DNA of 64,000 nt from Streptomyces panaciradicis (GCF_023516615.1 NZ_JAMGBF010000082.1:1-64000); one strand, 5' to 3'. Shown: positions 41,116 through 49,502, counted from the first letter of the stretch. Numbers and translations: made by a program. The notes: generated by a model from the sequence alone, not told the origin.

Positions 41116-42114
41116 ATGATCAACCGCGAGTGGCACCTCCTCTCCCGCCCCGTCGGCTGGCCCAAGCCCGAGGACTTCGCCCTGGTCGAGGCGGAGGCCG
41201 GCACGCCGGGCGAGGGCCAGGTGCTGGTCCGTAACGAGTACCTCTCGGTGGACCCGTACATGCGTGGCCGTATGAGCGACGCCAAGTCGTACGTTGCCCC
41301 CTACGAGCTCGGCAAGGTCATGCAGGGCGGCGCGGTCGGCGAGGTCATCGCGTCCAACGCCGAGGGCATCGCCGTGGGCGACCACGTCCTGCACTTCCTC
41401 GGCTGGCGCGAGTACGCCGTCGTGGACGCCAAGAGCGCCGTCAAGGTGGACCCGGACGCGGCCCCGCTCAGCACCTACCTGGGCGTGCTCGGCATGACGG
41501 GCCTGACGGCGTACGCGGGCCTGCTGCGGGTCGGCGCCTTCAAGGAGGGCGACGCGGTGTTCGTCTCCGGCGCCGCGGGTGCCGTCGGCAGCCAGGTCGG
41601 CCAGATCGCGAAGCTGAAGGGCGCCTCCCGGGTCATCGGCTCGGCCGGCTCCGACGAGAAGGTCAAGCTGCTCGTCGAGGAGTACGGTTTCGACGCCGCG
41701 TTCAACTACAAGAACGGCCCGGTCTGGGAGCAGCTCAAGGAGGCCGCCCCGGACGGCATCGACGTCTACTTCGACAACGTCGGCGGCGAGCACCTGGAGG
41801 CCGCCATCGGTGCGCTCAACCTCAAGGGCCGCGCCGTGATCTGCGGCATGATCTCGCAGTACAACTCCACCGAGCCGACGCCCGGCCCGCGCAACATGGT
41901 CAAGATCCTGCAGAACCGGCTCCGGGTCGAGGGCGTGCTGGTCGGCGACCACTACGACCTGCAGCCGCAGTTCGTCCAGGAGGTCGGCCCGTGGGTCGCC
42001 TCGGGTGCGCTGAAGTACCGCGAGACCGTGGTCGAGGGCATCGAGAACAACCTGGAGGCGTTCCTCGGGGTCCTGCGGGGCGAGAACACCGGCAAGATGA
42101 TCGTCAAGCTGTAG
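41116..42114 (+). CDS. NADP-dependent MDR oxidoreductase (curcumin/double-bond reductase-like)
   Basis: A 332-residue zinc-free medium-chain reductase: VRNEYLSVDPYMRGRMSD and GKVMQGGAVGEVIAS are typical of the leukotriene B4 12-hydroxydehydrogenase/YncB group. VFVSGAAGAVGSQVGQIAK is the nucleotide fold and NMVKILQNRLRVEGVLVGDHYD the dimer region. The ATG at 41116 follows AAAGG; the frame is open upstream but that part overlaps the operators. It probably reduces alpha,beta-unsaturated carbonyls and is induced through the divergent MarR. Confidence 0.9.
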   Translation: MINREWHLLSRPVGWPKPEDFALVEAEAGTPGEGQVLVRNEYLSVDPYMRGRMSDAKSYVAPYELGKVMQGGAVGEVIASNAEGIAVGDHVLHFLGWREYAVVDAKSAVKVDPDAAPLSTYLGVLGMTGLTAYAGLLRVGAFKEGDAVFVSGAAGAVGSQVGQIAKLKGASRVIGSAGSDEKVKLLVEEYGFDAAFNYKNGPVWEQLKEAAPDGIDVYFDNVGGEHLEAAIGALNLKGRAVICGMISQYNSTEPTPGPRNMVKILQNRLRVEGVLVGDHYDLQPQFVQEVGPWVASGALKYRETVVEGIENNLEAFLGVLRGENTGKMIVKL

Positions 42115-42164
42115 GTCTTCCTGTTTGGTCTTCCCGTTGGGTCTTCCTGTAGGCCTTCCTCGTT
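42114..42164 (+). repeat. four short tandem repeats upstream of ohr
   Basis: Four units of 12-13 bases follow the MDR stop codon without gaps: GGTCTTCCTGTTT, GGTCTTCCCGTTG, GGTCTTCCTGTA and GGCCTTCCTCGTT. Every unit contains 7-8 bases exactly complementary to the ohr ribosome-binding region AGGAAGAC/GAGGAAG at 42234-42243. They could act in RNA as decoy pairing partners, or as direct-repeat protein sites upstream of the ohr promoter. Confidence 0.7.
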
Positions 42165-42249
42165 GTTTCCGGCATGCGGTAACTTCTTTCCGAATTCCGT
42201 CGTCGATCGTGGGCGCGAGTCGCGGCGGACCGAGGAGGAAGACAACCGC

Positions 42250-42669
42250 ATGCCCATTCAGCAGTCCGACGTCCTGTACACCGCCGTCGCCACCGCCGAG
42301 AACGGCCGCGACGGCCGGGTCGCCACCGACGACGGCAGACTCGACGTGGTCGTCAACCCGCCCAAGGAGATGGGCGGCAACGGCGCGGGCACCAACCCCG
42401 AGCAGCTCTTCGCGGCCGGCTACAGCGCCTGCTTCCAGGGCGCCCTCGGTGTCGTCGCCCGCGAGGCGAAGGCCGACATCACCGGTTCGACGGTGACCGC
42501 CAAGGTGGGCATCGGCAGGAACGACGACGGCTTCGGGATCATCGTCGAGATCTCGGCGCGGATCCCGAACGTCGACGCCGCGACGGCCAGGGATCTCGTC
42601 GACAGGGCCCACCAGGTCTGCCCGTACTCCAAGGCGACCCGCGGGAACATCAGCGTGACGCTGGTCTGA
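42250..42669 (+). CDS. ohr: organic hydroperoxide resistance protein (Ohr/OsmC family)
   Basis: A 139-residue thiol peroxidase that detoxifies organic hydroperoxides. The two catalytic cysteines are in AAGYSACFQGALG and AHQVCPYSKATRGN, and the conserved opening is QQSDVLYTAVATAENGRDGRV. GGAGGA (42234-42239) lies 10 bases before the ATG, which sets the start. No OhrR-type MarR is adjacent. The upstream repeats complementary to its ribosome site are a candidate control element. Confidence 0.95.
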   Translation: MPIQQSDVLYTAVATAENGRDGRVATDDGRLDVVVNPPKEMGGNGAGTNPEQLFAAGYSACFQGALGVVAREAKADITGSTVTAKVGIGRNDDGFGIIVEISARIPNVDAATARDLVDRAHQVCPYSKATRGNISVTLV

Positions 42670-42692
42670 CACCGGTCGTTGAGCACGAGCGA

Positions 42693-42721
42693 GGCCGCAC
42701 CCCTGGACGTGGGGTGCGGCC
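42693..42721. terminator. hairpin terminator, ohr / serine hydrolase
   Basis: GGCCGCACCCC (42693-42703) pairs perfectly with GGGGTGCGGCC (42711-42721) around a 7-base loop, between two convergent genes. Confidence 0.8.
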
Positions 42722-42752
42722 TTCGCGGTGCCGCGGAACCGGCCGGGCCCGC

Positions 42753-43904
42753 TCAGCCGGCCAGCGCGGCTGTGTGGACCGCCCTGACCAGGCGGTCGTT
42801 CTCCGGGGCCGCGCCGCCCGGACAGGCGAGGCGGCGGCGGGTGTAGCCGTAGGCCAGGCCGCTGCGCGGGTCGGCGAAGGCCTGCGAGCCGCCCGCCCCG
42901 CTGTGGCCGAAGGCCCCGGCCCCCAGGACCGGATGCCACATGTCCGCCGTCGCCTGGAACCCGAGGCCGAACGCTCTGTGGGAGCGGCTCACCAGGTCGT
43001 AGCCGGCCGAGTGGATCTGGCCGACCTCGGCGATCGTGTCCGGCTTCAGCAGCGGCGCCTTCCCGTCCATCTCGCTGATCGCCGCCGCGTACATCCCGGC
43101 CAGCCCGCGCGCCGCCGCCACCCCGCCCGCGGAGGCCGGCCCCCTGGCGCGCACGGCACGGGAGTTGGCGTAGTCGACGAGCGTGCCCGCGTCCGGCGCG
43201 TGCGCGTTCATGGCGATGGAGGCGAGGGTGTGCGGTCCCGTCGGCGCCTCGTCCAGCACCGCCTGCTGCACGGGGGTCGGCATCATCGGCTGCGCCGGCC
43301 GGAACCGGGGTTCGAGGGCGGCGGGCAGGCCCAGATGGAAGTCCAGGGCGTACGGGGCGCGGATCCGCTCCTCGTAGACGTCCTGGAGCGTGCGGCCCGT
43401 GGCCCGGCGTACGACCTCGCCCGTCAGCGCGCCGATCACCAGCGCGTGGTAGCCGAAGGCCGTGCCCGGACGCCAGAACGGCTTCTGGTCCGCGAGCCGT
43501 TCGGCCATCGCGCGGTCGTCGGCCAGTTCCGCGGGCGTGAACCCGCCGTCCGTGCCCACCACCCCCGCACGATGGCTGATCAGGTCGCGCAGGGTCACCG
43601 AGCCCTTGCCCTCGGCCGCGAACTCCGGCCAGTAGTAGGTCACTTTGCGGTCCAGCTCCAGCGTGCCGTCCTGCACCAGCAGAGCCGCCACCAGATGGGC
43701 GGCGCCCTTGGAGGACGAGTACACGGCGTAGAGGGAATCGGGCTCCGTACCGTCACCGGCCCACAGGTCGACGACCTTGCGGCCGTGCAGGTACGCGCAC
43801 AACTGGCCCTCGTAGTCCGGCTGTTCGCCCGCCACGAAGGCGGCGAACTCCTCGCGCACAGCCTCGAAGCCGTCGGCGACGGTGCCGTGGATCTCCTGCG
43901 TCAT
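42753..43904 (-). CDS. serine hydrolase, beta-lactamase/EstB-type esterase
   Basis: A 383-residue class C beta-lactamase-fold protein. The nucleophile motif SxxK is SSSK in AVYSSSKGAAHLVAALL. The YxN-like region is FGYHALVIGALTGEVVRRATG, and the third motif is FGHSGAGGSQAFADPRSG. There is no signal peptide, so it is an intracellular esterase or peptidase rather than a secreted lactamase. The neighbouring terminator separates it from ohr. Confidence 0.87.
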   Translation of the reverse strand: MTQEIHGTVADGFEAVREEFAAFVAGEQPDYEGQLCAYLHGRKVVDLWAGDGTEPDSLYAVYSSSKGAAHLVAALLVQDGTLELDRKVTYYWPEFAAEGKGSVTLRDLISHRAGVVGTDGGFTPAELADDRAMAERLADQKPFWRPGTAFGYHALVIGALTGEVVRRATGRTLQDVYEERIRAPYALDFHLGLPAALEPRFRPAQPMMPTPVQQAVLDEAPTGPHTLASIAMNAHAPDAGTLVDYANSRAVRARGPASAGGVAAARGLAGMYAAAISEMDGKAPLLKPDTIAEVGQIHSAGYDLVSRSHRAFGLGFQATADMWHPVLGAGAFGHSGAGGSQAFADPRSGLAYGYTRRRLACPGGAAPENDRLVRAVHTAALAG

Positions 43905-44120
43905 CCGTTCTCCTCACCTGAACCGATGTCTGCCACCGCGAACGCGCGTACCTCTTCCGGAGAGCTTCCTGAGATCGGTACGGCCGGGCGCGCCTGTTCG
44001 ACTCAACCGCACCAATGAGGAGTTGTGGTCACGGAACTCCCGGACCGCGCATACCGGGTGCCGTCCGGAGGGCATCCTGGGGTCGGACCGTCGGCGGCGC
44101 TCATGAGGCGAGGAGTCTCC

Positions 44121-44984
44121 ATGGCAACGATCCCTTCGCTCCCCAGCAGGGACGACGTGCTGCGCGTGGCACGCAGCACGACCGACATCACCGGCCAGCT
44201 CCTGGACACGGCCGGCAACCTCACCAGGATCGCGATCAACACCTTCGACCCACGGGACGGTTCCGGCGCGGAGGTGCTGCGCGTCCTGCGCGAGACGACC
44301 GCGGAACTGGCCGAGGCGAGCGCGTCCCCGCAGGCGCAGGAGGCGTTCTACCGCATCGTCGACACCCTCACCCGCCTCGGCACCAGCGGCGCCCCGCTGG
44401 CCGTCCACCCGGTGAGCGAGCCCGTCCGGGCCCTGCTCACCGCCCTCGGCGACAGCCTGCTCCCCGTCCTGGACGCGGTCGAGCCCGCCGTCGAGGAGTT
44501 CACGAACGCCCTCGGCGACCTGGTGGAGGCGTCCTCGCCGCTGCTGCCCGCGGCGGCGGGCGCGGCCGCCGGAGCGCTGCTCGCCGTGACGCCGGTGCTG
44601 CGGGCCGCCGCGGACGTGCTGCGCGAGTCGTCCCCCGAACTCAGCCGCATCGCCGAGGCCCTGACCGACGCCCTGGCCCCGCTGATGCCGCTCCAAGTGG
44701 CACTGGCGGAACGGGCGTCGGCGGCGGGCGCGGGCGTGGTCCGGGCGGCCCTCCCGCCGCTGGCCGACCTCACGGAGGCGGCGGCCGCGACGACGAAGGC
44801 GGCGCGTCCGATGCTGGTGGCGGGGGAGGAGCTGCTGGTGTCGGCGCTGGAACAGCTGCAGCCGATGCTCCTGCGCGCCGCCGCACGGGCCGGCGGCCTC
44901 GCCCGCGCGACGGCGGTACGCGTGAGCGCGGCCGTGTCACCGGCGAGCGACCGGGGCATCGTGGTGGCCGTCGCACCGGCCTGA
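44121..44984 (+). CDS. alanine-rich helical protein of unknown function
   Basis: A 287-residue protein, almost entirely predicted helix and very rich in Ala, Leu, Val and Glu (for example PLLPAAAGAAAGALLAVTPVLRAA split by short Pro breaks). It has no signal peptide, no cysteine and no charged C-terminal anchor. The ATG at 44121 follows AGGAG by 6 bases; an earlier in-frame GTG at 44025 would add an unlikely Pro/Gly leader. The repeated helical units with central small residues recall phasin-like or lipid-associated proteins, but I do not recognise a family. It lies 64 bases before the EI24 gene on the same strand. Confidence 0.7.
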   Translation: MATIPSLPSRDDVLRVARSTTDITGQLLDTAGNLTRIAINTFDPRDGSGAEVLRVLRETTAELAEASASPQAQEAFYRIVDTLTRLGTSGAPLAVHPVSEPVRALLTALGDSLLPVLDAVEPAVEEFTNALGDLVEASSPLLPAAAGAAAGALLAVTPVLRAAADVLRESSPELSRIAEALTDALAPLMPLQVALAERASAAGAGVVRAALPPLADLTEAAAATTKAARPMLVAGEELLVSALEQLQPMLLRAAARAGGLARATAVRVSAAVSPASDRGIVVAVAPA

Positions 44985-45048
44985 AGCCCGGGTCCGGGCC
45001 CGGCATCCGCCCGCAACGCCCCAACCGCCGCCGGGTAAAGTCCTCCCC

Positions 45049-45846
45049 ATGCGTGATCTTGCCGCCGGCTTCAGCTACCTCCTCAAGGGCCAGCGCTGGA
45101 TGGCCCGGCACGGCAGGCACTACGGCTTCGGCCTGCTCCCGGGCCTGATGACCCTGGTCCTCTACGTCGCCGCGCTCGTCGCCCTCGCCCTGTGGGGCGA
45201 GGACGCGGTCGCCTGGTCGACGCCCTTCGCCGACCACTGGTCCAGCCCCTGGCAGGGCCTCTTCCGCGGCTTCCTGACCGCGGTGCTCTTCGCGCTCGGC
45301 CTCCTCCTCGCCGTCCTCACCTTCACCGCCGTGACCCTCCTGATCGGGCAGCCCTTCTACGAGAACCTCTCCGAGAAGGTCGACCGGGACGTCTCGCCGG
45401 ACGGCACCGCGCCCGAGTCCGGGCTCCCGCTCTGGCGCGAGTTGTGGATCTCGGCGCGGGACAGCCTGCGCATCCTGGTCCGCGCCGCCCTGTGGGGCGT
45501 GCTGCTGTTCGCCTGCGGCTTCCTGCCCTTCGTCGGCCAGACCGCGGTCCCGGTGATCGGCTTCTTCGTCACCGGGTTCTTCCTCACCGAGGAACTGACC
45601 GCCGTCGCCCTCCAGCGCCGCGGCGTCGAACTCCGCGCCCGTCTCACCCTCCTGCGCTCCCGCAGGACCCTGGTGTGGGGCTTCGGCACCCCGCTGGCGG
45701 TGGCGTTCCTGGTGCCGTTCGTGGCCGTCTTCCTGATGCCGGGCGCGGTGGCGGGCGCCACCCTCATGGCCCGCGACCTGCTGGGCGAGGAGAACGCCGG
45801 GGACGGACCGAAGGACGAGCCGGAGGAGCAGGCCGTCACTTCCTGA
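45049..45846 (+). CDS. EI24/CysZ-like membrane protein
   Basis: A 265-residue membrane protein with about five hydrophobic segments. It begins AAGFSYLLKGQRWMARHGRHYGFGLLPG and contains FTAVTLLIGQPFYENLSEKVD, the EI24 domain hallmark. The C-terminal tail is acidic. Bacterial relatives include the CysZ sulfate transporter, but in actinobacteria the function of EI24 proteins is not settled. Its 3' end overlaps the convergent C15-like gene by 11 bases. Confidence 0.85.
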   Translation: MRDLAAGFSYLLKGQRWMARHGRHYGFGLLPGLMTLVLYVAALVALALWGEDAVAWSTPFADHWSSPWQGLFRGFLTAVLFALGLLLAVLTFTAVTLLIGQPFYENLSEKVDRDVSPDGTAPESGLPLWRELWISARDSLRILVRAALWGVLLFACGFLPFVGQTAVPVIGFFVTGFFLTEELTAVALQRRGVELRARLTLLRSRRTLVWGFGTPLAVAFLVPFVAVFLMPGAVAGATLMARDLLGEENAGDGPKDEPEEQAVTS

Positions 45847-47077
45847 ACGTCGCGTCGGCGGCCACCGTGATGATCGCCCGGACCTGCGCCACGATGTCCA
45901 GCCGGTTGCGCACGAACTCGGCGTCCGTGATCTCGGTCGTGTTCCCGCCGCCGAACTGCAGCACCGGCGTGTGCACATGGCCGCCGGGCAGCGTGTCGTG
46001 CAGCCCCAGCCGGTCGCGCAACAGCGTCGCCCGGTAGGCGATCTCGTTGGAGAGGTAGTTCCCGCCGCCGCCCGCCCGGGCCGTCGACCCCGGCGTCGGC
46101 CCGTCCGGCCGCACCACCTCCGTCGTGCCGCCCGCCGGGATCTCGGTCACCTCGGTGTGGTCGTACACCGGGAACCGTCCGGTGTCGGCGGCCACGATCG
46201 CCTGGTACGGCAGGGTCGTCGTCGTCCACTGCGGCTGCGCGGCGGGGTCGCTCACCGGGACGGTCTCGGTGCGCCCGACGTTGTCGTTGTCCGGGAAACC
46301 GCCCCGCCAGGCGCCGTTGGTGCGCTCCACGTCGAACCGCCCGACCCGTCCCTGGCTGACGGTGGTGAACAGATCCACCTTCCTCAGGTACGGCCGCAGC
46401 GTCCGCTCCACCGTGCCCTCGGTGAAGTCCTGCCAGCGCACCGGGAAGACGACCGTCTCCACCCGTGCCGGACCGTCCGCCGTCCGGATCACCGTGCCGT
46501 CGAGCGCGAGCGCGGTGGCACCGGAGGGATTGGAGATCCGGATGTCCCGGTCCAGCGTGAACGGGTCGAACCCGGTGACGAGGATCCGCTTCAGGCCCCT
46601 GCCGTCCGGGTAGCGGACCTGCGTCTGCCCGCGCGAGGTCCGCTCCAGCACGTCGAGCAGCTGCGCCCGCTGCCGGTCGCTCAGCCCGAACTCCGGCTCC
46701 CAGGTCCGCACTTCGCGGGTCATGCCCAGCCGCGCCCAGTACAGCGGCCGGTCGTCGTCCCGGCTGAGGTCCCCGCCGGCCGGCCCCCGCCCCTGCACCC
46801 GGTCGACGGCCCGCCGCCACAGCGCGCAGCCCGCACGGACCACGATCCGCCGGGCCTCCGCGTAGGAGCCGGCCGCGCCCAGTTCATGGGCCAGCCGCGG
46901 CGCCACGTCGTCGAATCCCGACCTGCGGAGGATCTCCCGCGGCACGGCCTTGTCGAGCCGCTGCTCCTCGACGGTGGGGGAGGGCGCGGTCCCGGCGGCC
47001 GTCGCCGTGGTGGGGGAGGCGAGTCCCGCGGTCAGTGCCAGTCCGAGGAAAACCATCCGAACACGTATGGATCTCAA
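45836..47077 (-). CDS. secreted pyroglutamyl-peptidase (C15)-like protein with Cys-to-Ser active site
   Basis: A 413-residue protein, about twice the length of a normal C15 peptidase. It has an N-terminal signal (MVFLGLALTAGLASPTTATA), a helical insert of about 130 residues, and then the C15 fold from about residue 165 (KRILVTGFDPF). The catalytic Glu is kept in RFDVERTNG and the His in GGHVHTPVL. The cysteine position of the family (GRYLCD in the human enzyme) reads GNYLSN here, so Ser replaces Cys. It may use a serine nucleophile or be a binding protein. The TTG start at 47077 has AAGGA upstream; the ATG at 47056 is the alternative. Confidence 0.8.
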   Translation of the reverse strand: MRSIRVRMVFLGLALTAGLASPTTATAAGTAPSPTVEEQRLDKAVPREILRRSGFDDVAPRLAHELGAAGSYAEARRIVVRAGCALWRRAVDRVQGRGPAGGDLSRDDDRPLYWARLGMTREVRTWEPEFGLSDRQRAQLLDVLERTSRGQTQVRYPDGRGLKRILVTGFDPFTLDRDIRISNPSGATALALDGTVIRTADGPARVETVVFPVRWQDFTEGTVERTLRPYLRKVDLFTTVSQGRVGRFDVERTNGAWRGGFPDNDNVGRTETVPVSDPAAQPQWTTTTLPYQAIVAADTGRFPVYDHTEVTEIPAGGTTEVVRPDGPTPGSTARAGGGGNYLSNEIAYRATLLRDRLGLHDTLPGGHVHTPVLQFGGGNTTEITDAEFVRNRLDIVAQVRAIITVAADATFRK

Positions 47078-47172
47078 GGGGGTTCAGGTCCTTCCGTCGC
47101 CGTCGTGGGGGAGCGTGGTGCGGACGGCCGCAGTATCGCGTGACGGAAGTGGTCCACGCCATGGGGTGTGGT

Positions 47173-48126
47173 TCAGGAGGCGGCGGGGCGGACCCGGGCC
47201 GCGGCCTCCCGCAGTACCCCGACGAACGCCTCCACCGCCGGTGCGGGCGTCCGCCCCCGGAGGGTCGCCGCGTACACCGCCCTGGCCGGGCCGCCCTCGT
47301 CGAGGACCCGCAGCAGCGTGACGTCCGGGCGGACGGACCCGGCCGCGAGCGCCGGGACCAGGGCTACGCCCAGGCCCGCGGCGACGTACCCCTGCTTGGC
47401 CGTCCACTCGGCGACCACGTGCGCCACCCGAGGGCTGAAGCCCTCCCGCAGAGCCGCGTCCAGAAGGGTGCCCTCGGGGCGGGGACCGCCGGAGATCCAG
47501 TCCTCGTCGGCGAACCGCCCCAGCGGCACGGGGCCCTGGTGACCGGCCAGGGGATGCCCGGCGGGGACCGCGACGTACAGGAACTCGTCGAGGAGATGGC
47601 GCAGTTCGTACGACGCCGGCGGGGTGCCGCCCGTCGTCGAGACCACCGCCAGGTCCAGGTGGCCCGCGGCCAGGCGGTCCAGCAGGCGGGGCGTCAGGCC
47701 CTCCTCGCGGGTGACCCGGACCGCCGGGTGACGGGTGCGGAACGCGGCCAGGGCGTGCGGCACCAGCGCCGCGTCGGCCGACGGGAACGCCCCGAACCGC
47801 AGCCGCCCGCCCGCCACTTCCCGTAGCGCCGCGAGGTCGAGGGCGGCACCGCGCAGCGCCTCGGCGACACTCTCCGCGTACGGCACGAGGACCCGCCCGG
47901 CCTCGGTCGGCCGCACCCCGCGCGGCAGCCGGTCGAACAGCGGCGCCCCGCCGAGGGCCTGCTCCAGCGAGGCGATCTGCCGGGACACCGCGGACTGCGT
48001 CCACCCCAGCGCCCGCGCGGCCCCCGTGAACGACCCGTGCCGGGCCACCTCCAGGAACGCCCGCAGCCACACGGTGGACAGCTCCGGCTCGCGATGCGTG
48101 TACGGCATGGCAGCCATGCTAGACAT
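47173..48126 (-). CDS. LysR-family regulator
   Basis: A 317-residue LysR protein. The N-terminal helix-turn-helix is LRAFLEVARHGSFTGAARALGWTQSAVSRQIASLEQALG and the periplasmic-binding-like effector domain follows (RLRFGAFPSADAALVPHALAAF). It is divergent from a RidA-family gene 41 bases away, which is the likely target. Three in-frame ATGs (48126, 48117, 48108) make the start uncertain. Confidence 0.88.
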   Translation of the reverse strand: MSSMAAMPYTHREPELSTVWLRAFLEVARHGSFTGAARALGWTQSAVSRQIASLEQALGGAPLFDRLPRGVRPTEAGRVLVPYAESVAEALRGAALDLAALREVAGGRLRFGAFPSADAALVPHALAAFRTRHPAVRVTREEGLTPRLLDRLAAGHLDLAVVSTTGGTPPASYELRHLLDEFLYVAVPAGHPLAGHQGPVPLGRFADEDWISGGPRPEGTLLDAALREGFSPRVAHVVAEWTAKQGYVAAGLGVALVPALAAGSVRPDVTLLRVLDEGGPARAVYAATLRGRTPAPAVEAFVGVLREAAARVRPAAS

Positions 48127-48167
48127 TCGCTTGTCGCATCCCGCGGCCCTTTCGTAGCGTCATCGGC

Positions 48168-48557
48168 ATGCAGATCACCCTGGACAGCCCGGCCTCGGCG
48201 CCCCAGCCGCTGAGCCCCTACTACTCCCAGGTCGCCCGGGTCGAACACGCCGACGGCGGCGCCCTGTTGTACCTCTCCGGCCAGATCGCCGAGGGCGCGA
48301 CGCTCGCCGAGCAGACGCGCGGGGCCTTCGAGACGATCGCCGCCCTGCTGAAGGCCCACGGCGCCACCCTCGCGGACGTCATCAACATCCGGACCTACCT
48401 GACGGACATCACCGCACTGGAGGAATACGGCTCCGTGCGCCGCGAGTTCCTCACCGGCACCCCGCCCACGAGCATGACGTTCGAGGTGTCCCGGCTGTTC
48501 CGCCCCGAGGCCCTCGTCGAGATCGAAATCGTGGCGGCGGTGCCACCCGGCAGGTGA
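48168..48557 (+). CDS. RidA-family (YjgF/YER057c) protein lacking the catalytic Arg
   Basis: A 129-residue YjgF/RidA fold: ALLYLSGQIAEGATLAEQTRGAFETIAALLKAHGATLADVINIRTYL and PEALVEIEIVAAV. The canonical imine-deaminase arginine (in the PxRSCVEVA segment) is replaced: the equivalent stretch here is PPTSMTFEVSRL. It therefore probably belongs to a Rid subfamily without the classical 2-aminoacrylate deaminase activity. Its TGA overlaps the GTG of the DUF2568 gene. It is divergent from a LysR regulator. Confidence 0.87.
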   Translation: MQITLDSPASAPQPLSPYYSQVARVEHADGGALLYLSGQIAEGATLAEQTRGAFETIAALLKAHGATLADVINIRTYLTDITALEEYGSVRREFLTGTPPTSMTFEVSRLFRPEALVEIEIVAAVPPGR

Positions 48558-48901
48558 TACTGCCGCGCGTGAAGACAGCGAAGGCCGCGAACCTGGGTGT
48601 CATATTCCTGCTGGAGCTGGGCGTCCTCGCGGGCGTCTGGTACTGGGCCTGGCAGAGCGCCTCCGGCTGGGGCCCGCTGCTGGGCCTCGCCGGGGCGGTC
48701 GTCCTCGCCGCGCTGTGGGGCCTGTTCGGCTCCCCGCGCGCCAGGTTCAAGGTCCACGGCGCCGCCCGGGTCGCCTTCGAGACGCTGTGGTTCGGCTCCG
48801 GCGCGGTGTTCTGGTACGCGGCCGGGGCGCATCTCTGGGCGATCGCCTTCGCCGTCGTGTGCGTCGTGAGCAAGACCCTCGCCCACCTCTGGCGCCAGTA
48901 G
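48554..48901 (+). CDS. YrdB/DUF2568 membrane protein
   Basis: A 115-residue protein with four hydrophobic segments (for example LGVIFLLELGVLAGVWYWAW and LWAIAFAVVCVVSKTLAHLW) and the DUF2568 core WGLFGSPRARFKVHGAARVAFETLWFGSGA. The GTG at 48554 overlaps the RidA stop (GTGA), so the two are coupled; a GTG at 48569 is an alternative. Function unknown. Confidence 0.85.
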   Translation: MILPRVKTAKAANLGVIFLLELGVLAGVWYWAWQSASGWGPLLGLAGAVVLAALWGLFGSPRARFKVHGAARVAFETLWFGSGAVFWYAAGAHLWAIAFAVVCVVSKTLAHLWRQ

Positions 48902-48910
48902 CGGGTCCGT

Positions 48911-49471
48911 TCAGACGTCCTCGCCCAGCAGCGTGAGGAAGTCCCGGAACGCCCCCGGCATGTCCACCGACTCCGGGTCCAGCAGCCACTGGTACTGCAG
49001 CCCGTCCATCACCGCGACCAGCAGCGGCGCCGTCCGTTCCGGCGTCAGCCCGTTCGGCAGCCGGTCGCCGTACTCGGCGCGCAGGACCGTCGCCATGCTC
49101 TCGCGCACCTGCCGGTACCGCTGCGTGAAGTACCCGCGCGCGGGATGCCCCTCCGTCACGCTCTCGCCCAGCAGCGCCGAGAAGGTCTGGATGATGCCGG
49201 GCCGCATGGCGTTGTACTCGACGAGCGAGGCCAGCAGATCGACCCGCCACCGCGTGGCCGGCACCGCGTCCCACTGGTCCCGCTCCTGAAGCACCGCCAC
49301 CAGCAGCGCCTCCTTGGTCGGGAAGTGGTGCAGCAGCCCCTGCTGGGTGAGCCCCACCTTCTCCGCCACCGCCGCCAGACTCGCCCCCCGGTAACCGCGC
49401 TCGGCGATCACCTCCAGCGCCGCCCGGACGATCTCCGCGCGCCGTTCCTCGCTCCTGACCCTGGCGTTCAT
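48911..49471 (-). CDS. TetR-family regulator
   Basis: A 186-residue TetR protein: RAEIVRAALEVIAERGYRGASLAAVAEKVGLTQQGLLHHFPTKEALL is the helix-turn-helix, with a ligand domain to the end. The ATG at 49471 is preferred because GGTG lies before it; the ATG at 49489 lies inside the operator-like repeat. It is divergent from the GH3 glycosidase, and a palindrome in the gap suggests that it controls this gene and itself. Confidence 0.87.
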   Translation of the reverse strand: MNARVRSEERRAEIVRAALEVIAERGYRGASLAAVAEKVGLTQQGLLHHFPTKEALLVAVLQERDQWDAVPATRWRVDLLASLVEYNAMRPGIIQTFSALLGESVTEGHPARGYFTQRYRQVRESMATVLRAEYGDRLPNGLTPERTAPLLVAVMDGLQYQWLLDPESVDMPGAFRDFLTLLGEDV

Positions 49472-49478
49472 GGCGTCA

Positions 49479-49499
49479 CCGTACGACATCGCCGTACGG
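49479..49499. promoter_or_regulatory. TetR operator candidate
   Basis: CCGTACG (49479-49485) and CGTACGG (49493-49499) are perfect inverted arms around 7 bases. Each arm contains the palindrome CGTACG. It lies just before the TetR start and immediately upstream of the GH3 -35 box. Confidence 0.55.
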
Positions 49500-49502
49500 C
49501 CA

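Noticed and set aside
43905..44120. Extension of the alanine-rich protein to the GTG at 44025
   Set aside because: The added residues are Pro/Gly-rich and unlike the rest, while AGGAG stands at proper distance before the ATG at 44121.
48238..48252. TCGAACAC match to the shared sugar operator inside ridA
   Set aside because: It lies within coding sequence, lacks the AAATn core and the left arm, and is not near a sugar gene.
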